Notes under the pieces: generated by a model
What the model was told of the DNA's origin: nothing
What the model saw: the letters and a program-made list of their open reading frames with translations, nothing else
Databases searched by the model: none
Assembly: GCF_900445255.1 (NCBI RefSeq)
Contig: NZ_UAPU01000007.1
Location: 760,001 to 824,000 of the forward strand
Length of the DNA stretch: 64,000 nucleotides
Direction: 5' to 3'
Source of the DNA: Anaerobiospirillum thomasii
GTDB lineage: Bacteria; Pseudomonadota; Gammaproteobacteria; Enterobacterales; Succinivibrionaceae
In this document: positions 54,791 to 63,691 of the stretch, one piece after another
How the letters are laid out: each line of letters opens with the position of its first letter
Numbering within the stretch: the stretch's first letter is position 1
Made by a program: the position numbers and the translations under genes

Positions 54791-54833
54791 CACTTTATGA
54801 TACCCTATAAATATATTTAATGGAGTATCATAT

Positions 54834-56522
54834 ATGCTGTACACTGATGTTTCTATATCTTTACCTAATGACTCTAGATATGAGCTTCATAGGCAAAAAA
54901 AAGGCCAGACCTATGTAAAGTATCGCATTAAGAGCTATCGCGTTGATGGTAAGCTTAAGCATGATAGACTTTTAATTGGCAAGATAAGCAATGAAGATAT
55001 TGAGGGAATTAAAACTTTTCATCCAAATGAGAACTACTACTCTTTTTTTAAAATCCCACTTCCTAAAGTCTCAACTGTAAAAGGTCCTGGACGGCCTTGT
55101 AAAGATATATCTACAGCGCCGGCACGTAAAGCAAACATTACGTCTTTTGGATATACCTTGGCCTGCCATTCTATTGCAAAAGAGTATTCTCTTGATGTGA
55201 TGCTTAGGAACGCATTTGGAGAGTCCATGGCTAACAAGATCCTTGCTGTAGCATCCTTCTTTGCAGCTAGTGCTCCTGGTGGGCTTTCAAACATTGATCA
55301 CTTTACAGATAAACACATGTGCTTTACTGACAGCGTGATATCCTCTCAGGCTTTAAGTCAGCTTTATCGTAGTATTAGCCTTGTTGAGTGCAATGATTTC
55401 TTTCAAGACTGGATCAAGTACTGTTGTGCCGATGACTGCATTTGCTATGACGTCACATCGATATCAAACTACTCCACTTCATTACCTATGGTTGCATGGG
55501 GATATAATCGCGATAAAGAAAGACTTCCTCAAGTAAATGTAGGTATGTTTTGCACCATTCAACGCAAGTTGCCTGTTTATTTCAGTTGTTACAATGGCTC
55601 AATTAATGATTTTACAAATCTGCCATATGTTTTAGAGCAGGCCAAAGCTAATGGTCTTAAGTTAGATGTACCTATAACATTGGTAATTGATGGAGGTTTT
55701 GCTGTTGGGGACGCTCTTGATAATGCAAGAGCTCATGGCTGTGACTTTATTGTTGGTGCTCCTCTTGACTTCTGCAAGGACATTAGAGAACAGGTTTTGA
55801 ACTGGAGACGAAATCCATTATCAGAAAATACAATCCTTATTCAGCGCAGTGATGAGACTATACGCTGCTCTGTTAAGGACTACAATATTGGCCGCATAAA
55901 TACAAGACTTATGATGTATAAGTCTCCACTTTCAACCTCAAGAGATGAAGCATCTTTGAGCTCGTATGTATCTAAAATTAGTGAAGAGTTAAGATCTGCA
56001 ACTCGCCTTGGTCCAAATAGGTACAAGCAATACTCTCAGCTCTTTCATATTAATGTAAATGAAAAGAACGAGATTTTAAGTTTTGAGATCAAGGAAAAGC
56101 ACTACTCTGAGATCCTGGAACTTTGTGGATGTTTTGCTTTGTTCTGTACACGCAATGATTTATCGCCACAAGAGGTGCTTGATATCTATAGAGCTAAAGA
56201 TTGCGTTGAGAAAGCTTTCAGTGTCTTCAAGAACGATATTCTCTATGAAAGACTCGAGGTTAAGAGTCAAGAAAGCATATACGGCAAGTTGTTTATAGCC
56301 TTCATTGCGCTTATTATTCGACGCATGCTTGATAACAAGCTAAGACCTTATCTAAAGATCTCTCGTATTGGTTTAGATAGTGCTATTGCTCGGTTATCTG
56401 ACATTACCTGTAGAAAATATGGGGAAAGCTGGGTTCTAACAAGCTCCCTTTCAAAGCAACAGAAAGAGCTAGTAGAGACTCTTAACATCCCTATAAGTTT
56501 CTTAGATATAAAGAAGGGGTAG
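54834..56522 (+). CDS. IS1634-family transposase (562 aa)
   Basis: The catalytic DDE positions fit IS1634: CYDVTSISNYS (first Asp), TLVIDGGFAVGDAL (second Asp), and YRAKDCVEKAFSVFKNDI, the Y-R-E-K signature of the IS4 superfamily. The N-terminal part (KKGQTYVKYRIKSYRVDGK) is typical of the family. The gene is intact and full length, in an element with matching ends. Confidence 0.93.
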   Translation: MLYTDVSISLPNDSRYELHRQKKGQTYVKYRIKSYRVDGKLKHDRLLIGKISNEDIEGIKTFHPNENYYSFFKIPLPKVSTVKGPGRPCKDISTAPARKANITSFGYTLACHSIAKEYSLDVMLRNAFGESMANKILAVASFFAASAPGGLSNIDHFTDKHMCFTDSVISSQALSQLYRSISLVECNDFFQDWIKYCCADDCICYDVTSISNYSTSLPMVAWGYNRDKERLPQVNVGMFCTIQRKLPVYFSCYNGSINDFTNLPYVLEQAKANGLKLDVPITLVIDGGFAVGDALDNARAHGCDFIVGAPLDFCKDIREQVLNWRRNPLSENTILIQRSDETIRCSVKDYNIGRINTRLMMYKSPLSTSRDEASLSSYVSKISEELRSATRLGPNRYKQYSQLFHINVNEKNEILSFEIKEKHYSEILELCGCFALFCTRNDLSPQEVLDIYRAKDCVEKAFSVFKNDILYERLEVKSQESIYGKLFIAFIALIIRRMLDNKLRPYLKISRIGLDSAIARLSDITCRKYGESWVLTSSLSKQQKELVETLNIPISFLDIKKG

Positions 56523-56579
56523 TGCCGACCCTCAGTTTTTGGCTTGACACTACTTTAAGTGATACCCTATATTAAATTA

Positions 56580-56992
56580 CGGGATCTAGGATATATAAAA
56601 TTAATATCTTTTTTAAGTATAAATAATATACTTAAAATTGTGAGTTAAAACAACATTTTGCTTAAATTGTGATTTGTTATTAATTTTCTACATTTGATAA
56701 ATTTTTATAAAAAAAGAGTGGAAAACAGACATCATGAACAGGGGCATACTGTCAATGTAATGATTTTATGTATAATTTTGTTAATCAACAGTAGGTGCGC
56801 GTGACGGAATCTTTATCTTTAAACGCATTTATAAACATTATGTATAGAAATCTTTTGAAAAATTTTATCATTAATTACTGATCCTGGGCATAACTGCTCC
56901 TTAAATTTTAGACATTGACAGCAAATTAAAGGGTGCATACAATTTCTTTACTGCTTTAAAGGCGCCCTCATGTTTAAATAAAAGGTCAAAGC
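56580..56992. other. Intergenic region upstream of dnaQ
   Basis: About 410 AT-rich bases. I see the outer arm of the inverted repeat at 56581-56595 and the dnaQ promoter near 56915, and otherwise nothing recognisable. Confidence 0.6.
56915..56943 (+). promoter_or_regulatory. Sigma-70 promoter of dnaQ-gmhA
   Basis: TTGACA, 17 bases, TACAAT, ending 50 bases before the dnaQ start. Confidence 0.8.
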
Positions 56993-57913
56993 ATGCAAAG
57001 ACAGATAGCTCTTGATACTGAAACCACAGGCAAAGATGAAGAAACCATAACCGGCGAGCATCGTATCATTGAAATAGGCTGTGTTGAGATTTTAAACCGC
57101 AAACTTACAGGGCGTGATTTCCGTGTACTTTTAAATCCAATGCGTCCTATTGACGAGGAGGCAAGTCAGGTGCACGGCATTACTGATGATATGCTCACAG
57201 ACAAGCCGCAGTTTAAAGATATAGCCTCAGAATTTCTTGATTTTATTACAGGGGCCGAGCTTTTAATTCACAATGCCAAATTCGACTGCGCCTTTTTAAA
57301 CCGAGAGCTTATGCTCATGGGTATGAGCAAACCTATAAATTCCTTTTGCACAGTTACAGATACACTGTCTTTAGCTCGCAGCATCAACCCAAACCATCAG
57401 GCCAATCTTGATAATCTGTGCCGAATCTATGATGTTGACCGCTCGGCCCGTACCAAGCACGGAGCTCTTTTAGACGCCCAGCTTCTTGCAGAGGTCTATC
57501 TTGCCATGACAGGAGGTCAGGCTTCACTTGAATTTGGAGATCTGTCCAAAAAAGCCTCATTACGCCGCTGGAGCCGCCCAGAAGGGGCCGTATTGCCGCG
57601 CATGCAGGTTGATGCAACTGCAAAAGCTGTACATATAGATACTATGATCACTCTCTCTCAGGGTAAAAAATTTTCACAGCTTGAAGATGGCACCTATCTT
57701 TCAGGATCTTTATGGTCTGATGATTTTGCCATGGACTGTCTTGAAAAAGGCAAGGAAGAGAGCAAAAAGGATTATGCCAAACGCCTAGGCGAGCAAAAGC
57801 AGATGATGCTTGATAAGCTTTTGAGCAGGGAAGAACAGGAACTTCTGCTAGAATATATTGAAAACGATAAAAAAGCACACGCCCTGTGGGAAAGTCGTGT
57901 TAAGGCCCATTAA
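56993..57913 (+). CDS. dnaQ: DNA polymerase III epsilon subunit (3'-5' exonuclease)
   Basis: 306 residues. The exonuclease domain (1-190) has all three motifs: IALDTETTGKDEE (ExoI), LIHNAKFDCAFLNREL (ExoII) and TKHGALLDAQLLAEVY (ExoIII, H and D). It proofreads for the replicative polymerase. E. coli DnaQ is 243 residues; the extra C-terminal part here (about 240-306) is charged and helical and is probably an extension of the polymerase-binding tail. It is followed by gmhA after 16 bases. Confidence 0.95.
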   Translation: MQRQIALDTETTGKDEETITGEHRIIEIGCVEILNRKLTGRDFRVLLNPMRPIDEEASQVHGITDDMLTDKPQFKDIASEFLDFITGAELLIHNAKFDCAFLNRELMLMGMSKPINSFCTVTDTLSLARSINPNHQANLDNLCRIYDVDRSARTKHGALLDAQLLAEVYLAMTGGQASLEFGDLSKKASLRRWSRPEGAVLPRMQVDATAKAVHIDTMITLSQGKKFSQLEDGTYLSGSLWSDDFAMDCLEKGKEESKKDYAKRLGEQKQMMLDKLLSREEQELLLEYIENDKKAHALWESRVKAH

Positions 57914-57929
57914 CATATAAGGAAGATTT

Positions 57930-58529
57930 ATGCTGACATTTAATGTATTAGATGATCTTAAAGAGTCATTGCTGGTTCTTGAAAACTTCATCAACAAAGC
58001 TGATACCAGGGACAAAATTGAACAGGCTATTGAAATGATGTCCTCAAGCATAAAAAATGGCGGCAAGGTCATAAGCGCCGGTAACGGCGGCAGTATGTGT
58101 GATGCCCAGCATTTTGCAGAAGAGCTGACAGGTCGCTACAGAGATGACAGACCATCATATGCAGCCATTGCCATCTGCGATCCGTCACATATTACCTGTG
58201 TCGGCAATGACTACGGCTTTGACTATATATTCTCACGCTTTATTGAAGGCATGGGCTCTGCCGGTGATATCTTCCTTGGCATTTCAACATCTGGCAATTC
58301 TAAAAATATTATTGAAGGCTGCAGAGCCGCCAAAGAAAAAGGTATGAAAAGCATTGTACTTCTTGGCAAGAGCGGCGGGGCTCTTAAAGATATGTGTGAT
58401 CTTCCTATCATAGTTGAGCATAATGGCTATGCCGACAGAATTCAGGAGGTGCATACAATGATTATACATATTATGATAAGAGGCATAGAACAGTATCTTT
58501 CACCAGCGTGCAGGAACAATAAATCTTGA
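57930..58529 (+). CDS. gmhA: Sedoheptulose-7-phosphate isomerase GmhA
   Basis: 199 residues with a SIS domain. SAGNGGSMCDAQHFAEELTGRY is the active-site segment, FLGISTSGNSKNIIEG the phosphate-binding loop, and DRIQEVHTMIIH the C-terminal catalytic glutamate and histidine. It starts the heptose pathway for lipopolysaccharide core. It lies between dnaQ and a diguanylate cyclase whose TTG start overlaps its stop codon. Confidence 0.94.
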   Translation: MLTFNVLDDLKESLLVLENFINKADTRDKIEQAIEMMSSSIKNGGKVISAGNGGSMCDAQHFAEELTGRYRDDRPSYAAIAICDPSHITCVGNDYGFDYIFSRFIEGMGSAGDIFLGISTSGNSKNIIEGCRAAKEKGMKSIVLLGKSGGALKDMCDLPIIVEHNGYADRIQEVHTMIIHIMIRGIEQYLSPACRNNKS

Positions 58530-60115
58530 AAAAAAGAAAATGGCGCATTAGCTCACTGTTATCGCTAATTTTCAGCCCCTTTATTGTTGCATTTTCTATC
58601 ATATCTGCAGTTATGATCTATGATTTCAACCGCGTTGAGGTCAAACTGCAGAATCTAATTCAAGATACAGTACCACGCATTTATTTTGCCAATAATTTTT
58701 CAATTAACCTCGAGCGTCTGCGTGGCTGCATTGAATCTATACATTTTTCTCATGACATTGATTATGCAAGACAGTCATTTGAACTTGCAACAAGCATTCT
58801 TGACAGATACTCATTTCATGACGAGCCAGATTATGCCAAAGATAAAAGACGACTGCAGCATGATCTTGAGATATTTTTAGGTCTTAGAAAACAGACTGAC
58901 AGCATACGTTATGACACCATGCTGCTTCTGCATCGCTTTTTACACAACTCCTATATGATAGGTCATGAATTTAATCAGACAGATCATAAAATAGTGTCCC
59001 ATTTTGAAAGTGACAACTATCTTAGCTCAATTTCCATGCAGATGCAGCCTGACATACAAATAGTGACAGATGCTGTAGAAAAGCAGAATCTTGTCAATAT
59101 CAAGCTGTGTAAGAACAATGAGAGCAATCCCTACTGTACTCAAAATGCCTCACTTTTTGAGGAGTTTTTACTGCACACTGCTGCGTTGCGCAAAGATATT
59201 CAGGGACTGTCAGACTTCAGAGCAGTCGTTGATAAATCTTATACACGTGTTACACGATCACTTATCAACGGCGAACTTAGCTCCATTGAAACAGCGCTTG
59301 ATGAGTCGTATGTAACGCTTGAGAGCTCTGAGCCTTATATCTATATCTTTGTAATACTTACACTCTCAGGTCTGCTTGCCCTAATCTACGTGCTGCATCA
59401 TTTTATAGTGCAACCTATTGCCACTATATCTGATGTTATCAGTTCCTATATTGACAGGAATCAGATAAAACAGCTGCCATACACACGTGTCAAGGAAATC
59501 AGCATTATTAAAAATCAGATTCAGGATCTCTTTACCAATATTGCCGCACACAAAGAAGGTGAGGAACAGATACGTGGTAAATATGATGCGCTAAGAACAG
59601 AGTCCAAACTTGATTCTTTAACACAGGTCTACAACAGACACTACCTTAATAAATATATAAATGAAAATCAGAATCCTGCTGATGATATTGCTGTTTTAAT
59701 GTGTGATATAGACAAGTTTAAAAAATTCAATGACACCCATGGCCATCTGGCTGGCGATGAGACTTTAAAGAGCGTTGCCGCGGCCTTAAAGAAAGTGCTG
59801 CGCAGTGAGGATACCATCATTCGCTATGGAGGTGAGGAGTTCTGTATTATCCTAAAGGATATAGATCTGCAGTCTCTGCGATCAAGCTGTATACGTCTTG
59901 TAAAGGCAGTAGAACAGCTTAATATCATCAATAACGGCAATGGAAACAAACCTATTACCATAAGTATTGGTGCCGTACACTACAGCGTCAACCGCTTTAG
60001 TGATTTTAATCTGACCTGGATGATTGATATTGCAGATAATGCTTTATATAAGGTTAAAGATGCAGGAGGCAATGCCTTTTATATAGATAACTATTATGAA
60101 AAACACGATATTTAA
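58526..60115 (+). CDS. Membrane-bound diguanylate cyclase (GGDEF)
   Basis: 529 residues from a TTG that overlaps the gmhA stop by 4 bases. Membrane helices at about 11-31 and 271-291 enclose a periplasmic sensor region of about 240 residues that I do not recognise. A linker helix leads to a C-terminal GGDEF domain with an intact active site (RYGGEEF, residues 433-439) and an inhibitory-site motif RSED (426-429) at the standard spacing, so it should make cyclic di-GMP and be feedback-inhibited. In a flagellar context it may influence the switch between motile and attached states; that link is inference. Confidence 0.93.
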   Translation: MKKRKWRISSLLSLIFSPFIVAFSIISAVMIYDFNRVEVKLQNLIQDTVPRIYFANNFSINLERLRGCIESIHFSHDIDYARQSFELATSILDRYSFHDEPDYAKDKRRLQHDLEIFLGLRKQTDSIRYDTMLLLHRFLHNSYMIGHEFNQTDHKIVSHFESDNYLSSISMQMQPDIQIVTDAVEKQNLVNIKLCKNNESNPYCTQNASLFEEFLLHTAALRKDIQGLSDFRAVVDKSYTRVTRSLINGELSSIETALDESYVTLESSEPYIYIFVILTLSGLLALIYVLHHFIVQPIATISDVISSYIDRNQIKQLPYTRVKEISIIKNQIQDLFTNIAAHKEGEEQIRGKYDALRTESKLDSLTQVYNRHYLNKYINENQNPADDIAVLMCDIDKFKKFNDTHGHLAGDETLKSVAAALKKVLRSEDTIIRYGGEEFCIILKDIDLQSLRSSCIRLVKAVEQLNIINNGNGNKPITISIGAVHYSVNRFSDFNLTWMIDIADNALYKVKDAGGNAFYIDNYYEKHDI

Positions 60116-60167
60116 GCCATTTATAATGTTATCTTAATGCAAAACCAATAAAAATTTAAAAAAATTG

Positions 60168-60196
60168 TTGACATAACATTCTCTTATAACTAAAAT
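60168..60196 (+). promoter_or_regulatory. Sigma-70 promoter of tRNA-Pro
   Basis: TTGACA, 17 bases, TAAAAT, ending 11 bases before the tRNA. Confidence 0.85.
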
Positions 60197-60206
60197 AGCA
60201 TGCGTT

Positions 60207-60283
60207 CGGTGATTAGCGCAGTCTGGTAGCGCAACTGGTTTGGGACCAGTGGGTCGTGGGTTCAAATCCTACATCACCGACCA
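60207..60283 (+). tRNA. tRNA-Pro (anticodon TGG)
   Basis: 77 bases including an encoded CCA end. Acceptor arms CGGTGAT and ATCACCG pair. The anticodon arm is ACTGG-TTTGGGA-CCAGT, giving anticodon TGG. The T loop is GTTCAAATC. Confidence 0.97.
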
Positions 60284-60286
60284 TCT

Positions 60287-60310
60287 AAGGTCTCGCAAGA
60301 GACTTTTTTT
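60287..60310 (+). terminator. Terminator of tRNA-Pro
   Basis: GTCTC/GAGAC hairpin followed by seven T. Confidence 0.9.
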
Positions 60311-60397
60311 ATTTCTGCACCAATAAAAACTCCCCATTGAAAGCCACGGTCACAGCGCAAGTTATTGCTGTAAAGACATGTGCTCCTTATCTATATG

Positions 60398-60426
60398 CAA
60401 AAAAGGGAGATTGTATACAACCTCCC
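60398..60426 (-). terminator. Terminator of the PHP/HAD-NUDIX/trmO/rcsF run
   Basis: GGGAGGTTGTA/TACAATCTCCC hairpin followed on the minus strand by six T. Confidence 0.9.
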
Positions 60427-60460
60427 AGCCTTATTCCTGTTTAAAAATACAAAGTCTATT

Positions 60461-61207
60461 TTAGAATTTTATAAAGAATTCCTTTAACTCCTCAATTGGC
60501 TTGTGACCTCTTGATTCTAAAAATTCAAGCACCTTGATAGGTGAAGTATTGATAATTTTGTCATAGCCCATCTCAGCCTCTTCAATAACCTTTTCTGACT
60601 CTTCAAAGTTTCCAAGAAAATAGGCAATATGAGCATCAGAGCCCAGAGATATGGTATTGCCAATCTCTTTGGCAAGTCTGGCTATGGCCACACAGTTATC
60701 ATGAGAGCCTGCTCTGGTGTTTACTGACGAAGATGAATTAATTTCAATGGCCACATTGTGTTTAAGAGCTGCATTGAGTACAGCCTCATAATCTATTGGA
60801 TAATTTACAGATCCAGGATGGGTAATAATATCAACCTTGCCTGATTCTATAACCTTAATCATAAGGCGGGTATGCTCTTCTTTTGTTGTAGGAGTCAGAT
60901 TAGGATGAAAACCTGCAAGCACAATATCAAGGCGCTCTCTTATAAAATCTTCAATATCAATATCGCCAGATGCTGTAATATTGGCCTCAATACCTCTTAA
61001 AATAGCCACATCGTTAACCACTCTTGGTACCACGCGCAGATTGCCAAAATGCCAGTAATATGGGGCATCTTCAAGATCAGGCCCATGATCTGTAGTGGCA
61101 AACATCTGTATGCCTGTATCATGAGCATAGTTTATATATTCCCCTAAAGTGCTGTAGGCATGATCAGAGGCAAGGGTATGTGTATGCAAATCTACTAAAA
61201 ATCTCAT
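60461..61207 (-). CDS. PHP-domain phosphatase, YcdX-like
   Basis: 248 residues. Metal-binding histidines and aspartates of the PHP fold are visible: DLHTHTLASDHAYST at the N-terminus, TTDHGPD, IRGIEANI, LAGFHPN, ITHPG and LGSDAHIA. E. coli YcdX binds three zinc ions and has phosphatase activity linked to swarming. It follows the HAD-NUDIX gene by 5 bases. The substrate is unknown. Confidence 0.88.
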   Translation of the reverse strand: MRFLVDLHTHTLASDHAYSTLGEYINYAHDTGIQMFATTDHGPDLEDAPYYWHFGNLRVVPRVVNDVAILRGIEANITASGDIDIEDFIRERLDIVLAGFHPNLTPTTKEEHTRLMIKVIESGKVDIITHPGSVNYPIDYEAVLNAALKHNVAIEINSSSSVNTRAGSHDNCVAIARLAKEIGNTISLGSDAHIAYFLGNFEESEKVIEEAEMGYDKIINTSPIKVLEFLESRGHKPIEELKEFFIKF

Positions 61208-61212
61208 CTTCT

Positions 61213-62499
61213 TTACTCCACTAATGCAATCCAGTTTTTGCTTTTGTATGCCTCAAAACACACAAGAAGCTGATCATATGAGGTAGTACCTGTTCTTAAC
61301 CTGTCAACTGGCAGGTTTTCAAGAGAAAAATACCTGGCTGATTTGGTTTCTATATTTGGCTCAAACTTGCCTGATACCATCTCACACTGCAAAAAGATCT
61401 TCATTACACCACAGGCCAGATCAGGTTTATTGTGCAGCTTTCTGTCAAAGATAGCTATAAGACGTGAGACATAAACATTAAGTCCTGCCTCCTCAAGCAC
61501 TTCTTTTACAGTATTCTGGGCAACTGACAGTGAACCCTCACACCAGCCACCTGGCAGTGAGAACAGGCCAGTGTTCTCCTCTACCAGTAATATTTCACCC
61601 TTTTCATTAAAGATGGCTGCTCTGGTATCAATCTTTGGAGTCCTGTAGCCAATATCAAAAGAGAGCTTTTCATTAATGCTGTTAAAATCATCATCAGTGT
61701 GGCAGGCTAAAATTTCAGCTGCAATCTCCCTAAGGCGCTCATAGCGCTCCTTGTCATACACATCCTTGCTGTAGGCAAGACCTGCACTTGCTATCTGATC
61801 AAGCTCCAGGGAGAGAGTAAACCATCTGTCCTGTTCAATAGTATATCTTTTAACTGCACTTAAAATCTCAAAAGGATTTGAAAAATAATAGCGGCAGCGC
61901 AGTCTTTCCTTCTGACAGTAGCCCCACAGCGCAAGACCAAAATCTACTCCTGCGTCATTTGCACACATAAGATCGGTATAGGCATCGCCTATAAATAAAA
62001 TCTCATCAGGTCTGGCCCCGGTCAGCTCCATATAGTGCCAAAGAGAATCAGGATATGGTTTTGGTCGGGCAACATCATCTGCACAGACTGCTATATCAAA
62101 AAACTCTTTTATCACAGGCGGCATATAGTCACCTAAAATGCCCTGACCGTTTTTCTTTTTAACACGTGAGGTGACAATACCAAGTCTAAAGCCCATCTCC
62201 TTTAGACGGCGCAGCACTGAGAGCATACCATCATAGACAGAGGCTGTATGTTCTCTTTTGTATACCTCCTCAAGCCATCTTGAGTACATTTTCTCATGCA
62301 TACTCTCAGGTATCTCAAGAGATAGCAGTGTCTGTTTGCCAGGTATGCCAAAAAAGCGCCCTAAACTCTCTACAGTCTCCTGTGTCTCTGGATAAAATTC
62401 TTTTAAAACCACATAAAGACCATGCATATTAGCCTCATGTGTATCAAATATAGTACCGTCAAGGTCAAAAATAATATGTTTATATGCTCTGCTGGCCAT
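61213..62499 (-). CDS. HAD phosphatase fused to NUDIX hydrolase
   Basis: 428 residues from the ATG at 62499, 7 bases after AAAGG; a TTG two codons earlier is possible. The first half (about 6-215) is a HAD phosphatase of the phosphoglycolate/beta-phosphoglucomutase type: IIFDLDGTIFDTHEA, LGIVTSRVKKK, RPKPYPDSL, and FIGDAYTDLMCANDAG. The second half has a helical N-terminal NUDIX segment (WFTLSLELDQIASAGLAY) and a NUDIX domain with GGWCEGSLSVAQNTVKEVLEEAGL. The box has leucine and lysine at two usually conserved places, as in the YjhB-like branch. It may hydrolyse a nucleotide-linked substrate and then remove a phosphate, but this is inference. Confidence 0.85.
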   Translation of the reverse strand: MASRAYKHIIFDLDGTIFDTHEANMHGLYVVLKEFYPETQETVESLGRFFGIPGKQTLLSLEIPESMHEKMYSRWLEEVYKREHTASVYDGMLSVLRRLKEMGFRLGIVTSRVKKKNGQGILGDYMPPVIKEFFDIAVCADDVARPKPYPDSLWHYMELTGARPDEILFIGDAYTDLMCANDAGVDFGLALWGYCQKERLRCRYYFSNPFEILSAVKRYTIEQDRWFTLSLELDQIASAGLAYSKDVYDKERYERLREIAAEILACHTDDDFNSINEKLSFDIGYRTPKIDTRAAIFNEKGEILLVEENTGLFSLPGGWCEGSLSVAQNTVKEVLEEAGLNVYVSRLIAIFDRKLHNKPDLACGVMKIFLQCEMVSGKFEPNIETKSARYFSLENLPVDRLRTGTTSYDQLLVCFEAYKSKNWIALVE

Positions 62500-63238
62500 T
62501 TTCAATCCTTTTAATCTGTGTAACAGTCACACATTTAGAGCCTACTTTAAAGCGTATATCTAAATTCAAAACTATGGTCTGATATTCCCTTGCATCATCA
62601 TCCCCCTTATAGGCAGGACGCGGATCCTGGGCTAAAATTTCTTTTAAAATCACAATTTCCCTGTCATTTAGCATATCTGTAGCACAGGCAAATTCCACAT
62701 CCTTTAAAGGAGGAATGCTTGAGGCATAACCGCCTGTGGCATCTGATCTTATATCGACAAAAGGAATATAAGGCTTTATATCTATTATAGGAGTATTGTC
62801 AACAAGATCGGCCCCTGAGACTACAAGTGTGGTTTTACCGTTTACAACCTCAATCTTTAAGAGCCTGACCACACTAAGTCCTATACGAGACGGTCTGAAA
62901 GGTGAGCGGCTGGCAAAGACGCCCACATGGGTATTGCCCCCAAGGCGCGGCGGTCTTACTGTGGCCTTGAAGCGATCATAAGGCGCCCTGTCAAATAAAA
63001 ACAGTACATGTATATGTGAAAAGCCTTCAAGGCCTTCAAAGGCGCGCGGATCACTGTAGGGAGGATAAAAATGTATGGTGGATATAACAGAGGGGCACAG
63101 TACCGGCTGCCGCGGTACTGCAAATTTCTGCGCAAAAGGGCTTTTAATATAGCCTATGACATCTATATGCATCATAGAGCCTGCTCTGTCATCAATAGCT
63201 ACAGAGCGTATCTCATCTGTGTCCTGTGACAAATGCAT
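62480..63238 (-). CDS. trmO: tRNA N6-threonylcarbamoyladenosine37 methyltransferase TrmO
   Basis: 252 residues from the ATG at 63238 (AGGAG upstream); a start at MMHIDVIGYI is also possible. It has the TsaA beta-barrel signature: IGYIKSPFAQKFAVPRQP, GLEGFSHIHVLFLFD, VRPPRLGG, VGVFASRSPFRPSRIGLSVV, and DLVDNTPIIDIKPYIPFVD. It adds a methyl group to t6A37 of certain threonine tRNAs. It overlaps the HAD-NUDIX gene and follows rcsF by 6 bases. Confidence 0.93.
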   Translation of the reverse strand: MHLSQDTDEIRSVAIDDRAGSMMHIDVIGYIKSPFAQKFAVPRQPVLCPSVISTIHFYPPYSDPRAFEGLEGFSHIHVLFLFDRAPYDRFKATVRPPRLGGNTHVGVFASRSPFRPSRIGLSVVRLLKIEVVNGKTTLVVSGADLVDNTPIIDIKPYIPFVDIRSDATGGYASSIPPLKDVEFACATDMLNDREIVILKEILAQDPRPAYKGDDDAREYQTIVLNLDIRFKVGSKCVTVTQIKRIENGQQSI

Positions 63239-63244
63239 AAGCTC

Positions 63245-63625
63245 CTATCTGATCTTGTCGCCTCTGATATAGGCCTGTCCATAACATGTAACAGATTTAA
63301 GGCATGAAGGACTGTCAGTTACAACCACGCATTTATTGAACACTATGGCATTGGCACCCATCCTGGCTGCCTTGATGCGGGCATCAGTTCTGGCATCGGC
63401 CTCATTGGCTATAAAATCACGCTCATCCGCCTGACAGGACAGACCGCTGACAGAGCCTAAAGCTTTGGAGTTGTATTTTAAAAGCTCGTCTTTATCCATA
63501 ACATCAACAGCAGACGGGGTAAAATACTCTGCCACATTGTTAGGAGAGAGATTGGTATGAAATGAATAAGAAGAACACCCTGCCAGCATCGATGCTGCGA
63601 CTATGCATAAAATATGTGCTTTCAC
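63245..63625 (-). CDS. rcsF: RcsF-like outer-membrane stress lipoprotein
   Basis: 126 residues. The lipobox LAGC gives a lipidated Cys17. Four further cysteines at 64, 99, 108 and 114 have the same spacing (35, 9, 6) as Cys74, 109, 118 and 124 of E. coli RcsF, which form two disulfides. RcsF reports envelope stress to the Rcs phosphorelay. No other Rcs gene is in the window. It is first in the trmO/HAD-NUDIX/PHP run. Confidence 0.9.
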   Translation of the reverse strand: MKAHILCIVAASMLAGCSSYSFHTNLSPNNVAEYFTPSAVDVMDKDELLKYNSKALGSVSGLSCQADERDFIANEADARTDARIKAARMGANAIVFNKCVVVTDSPSCLKSVTCYGQAYIRGDKIR

Positions 63626-63691
63626 ATTAGACCTGCTATTTAATTATCACCTAAAACATTATAGCCATATTATGCAGATCTTTGATATAAG

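Larger units (their letters stand above)
54701..56573 (+). mobile_element. IS1634-like (IS4 superfamily) insertion sequence, about 1,873 bp
   Basis: The short imperfect ends share TATAGGGTA-CA. Both are flanked by the same six bases, AAATTA (54695-54700 and 56574-56579), taken here as the target duplication. Just outside lie TATATCCTAAATCCC and GGGATCTAGGATATA, which would form a hairpin with an 8-base loop containing the target if the element were removed. One transposase gene and an internal terminator-like hairpin are inside. Confidence 0.8.
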
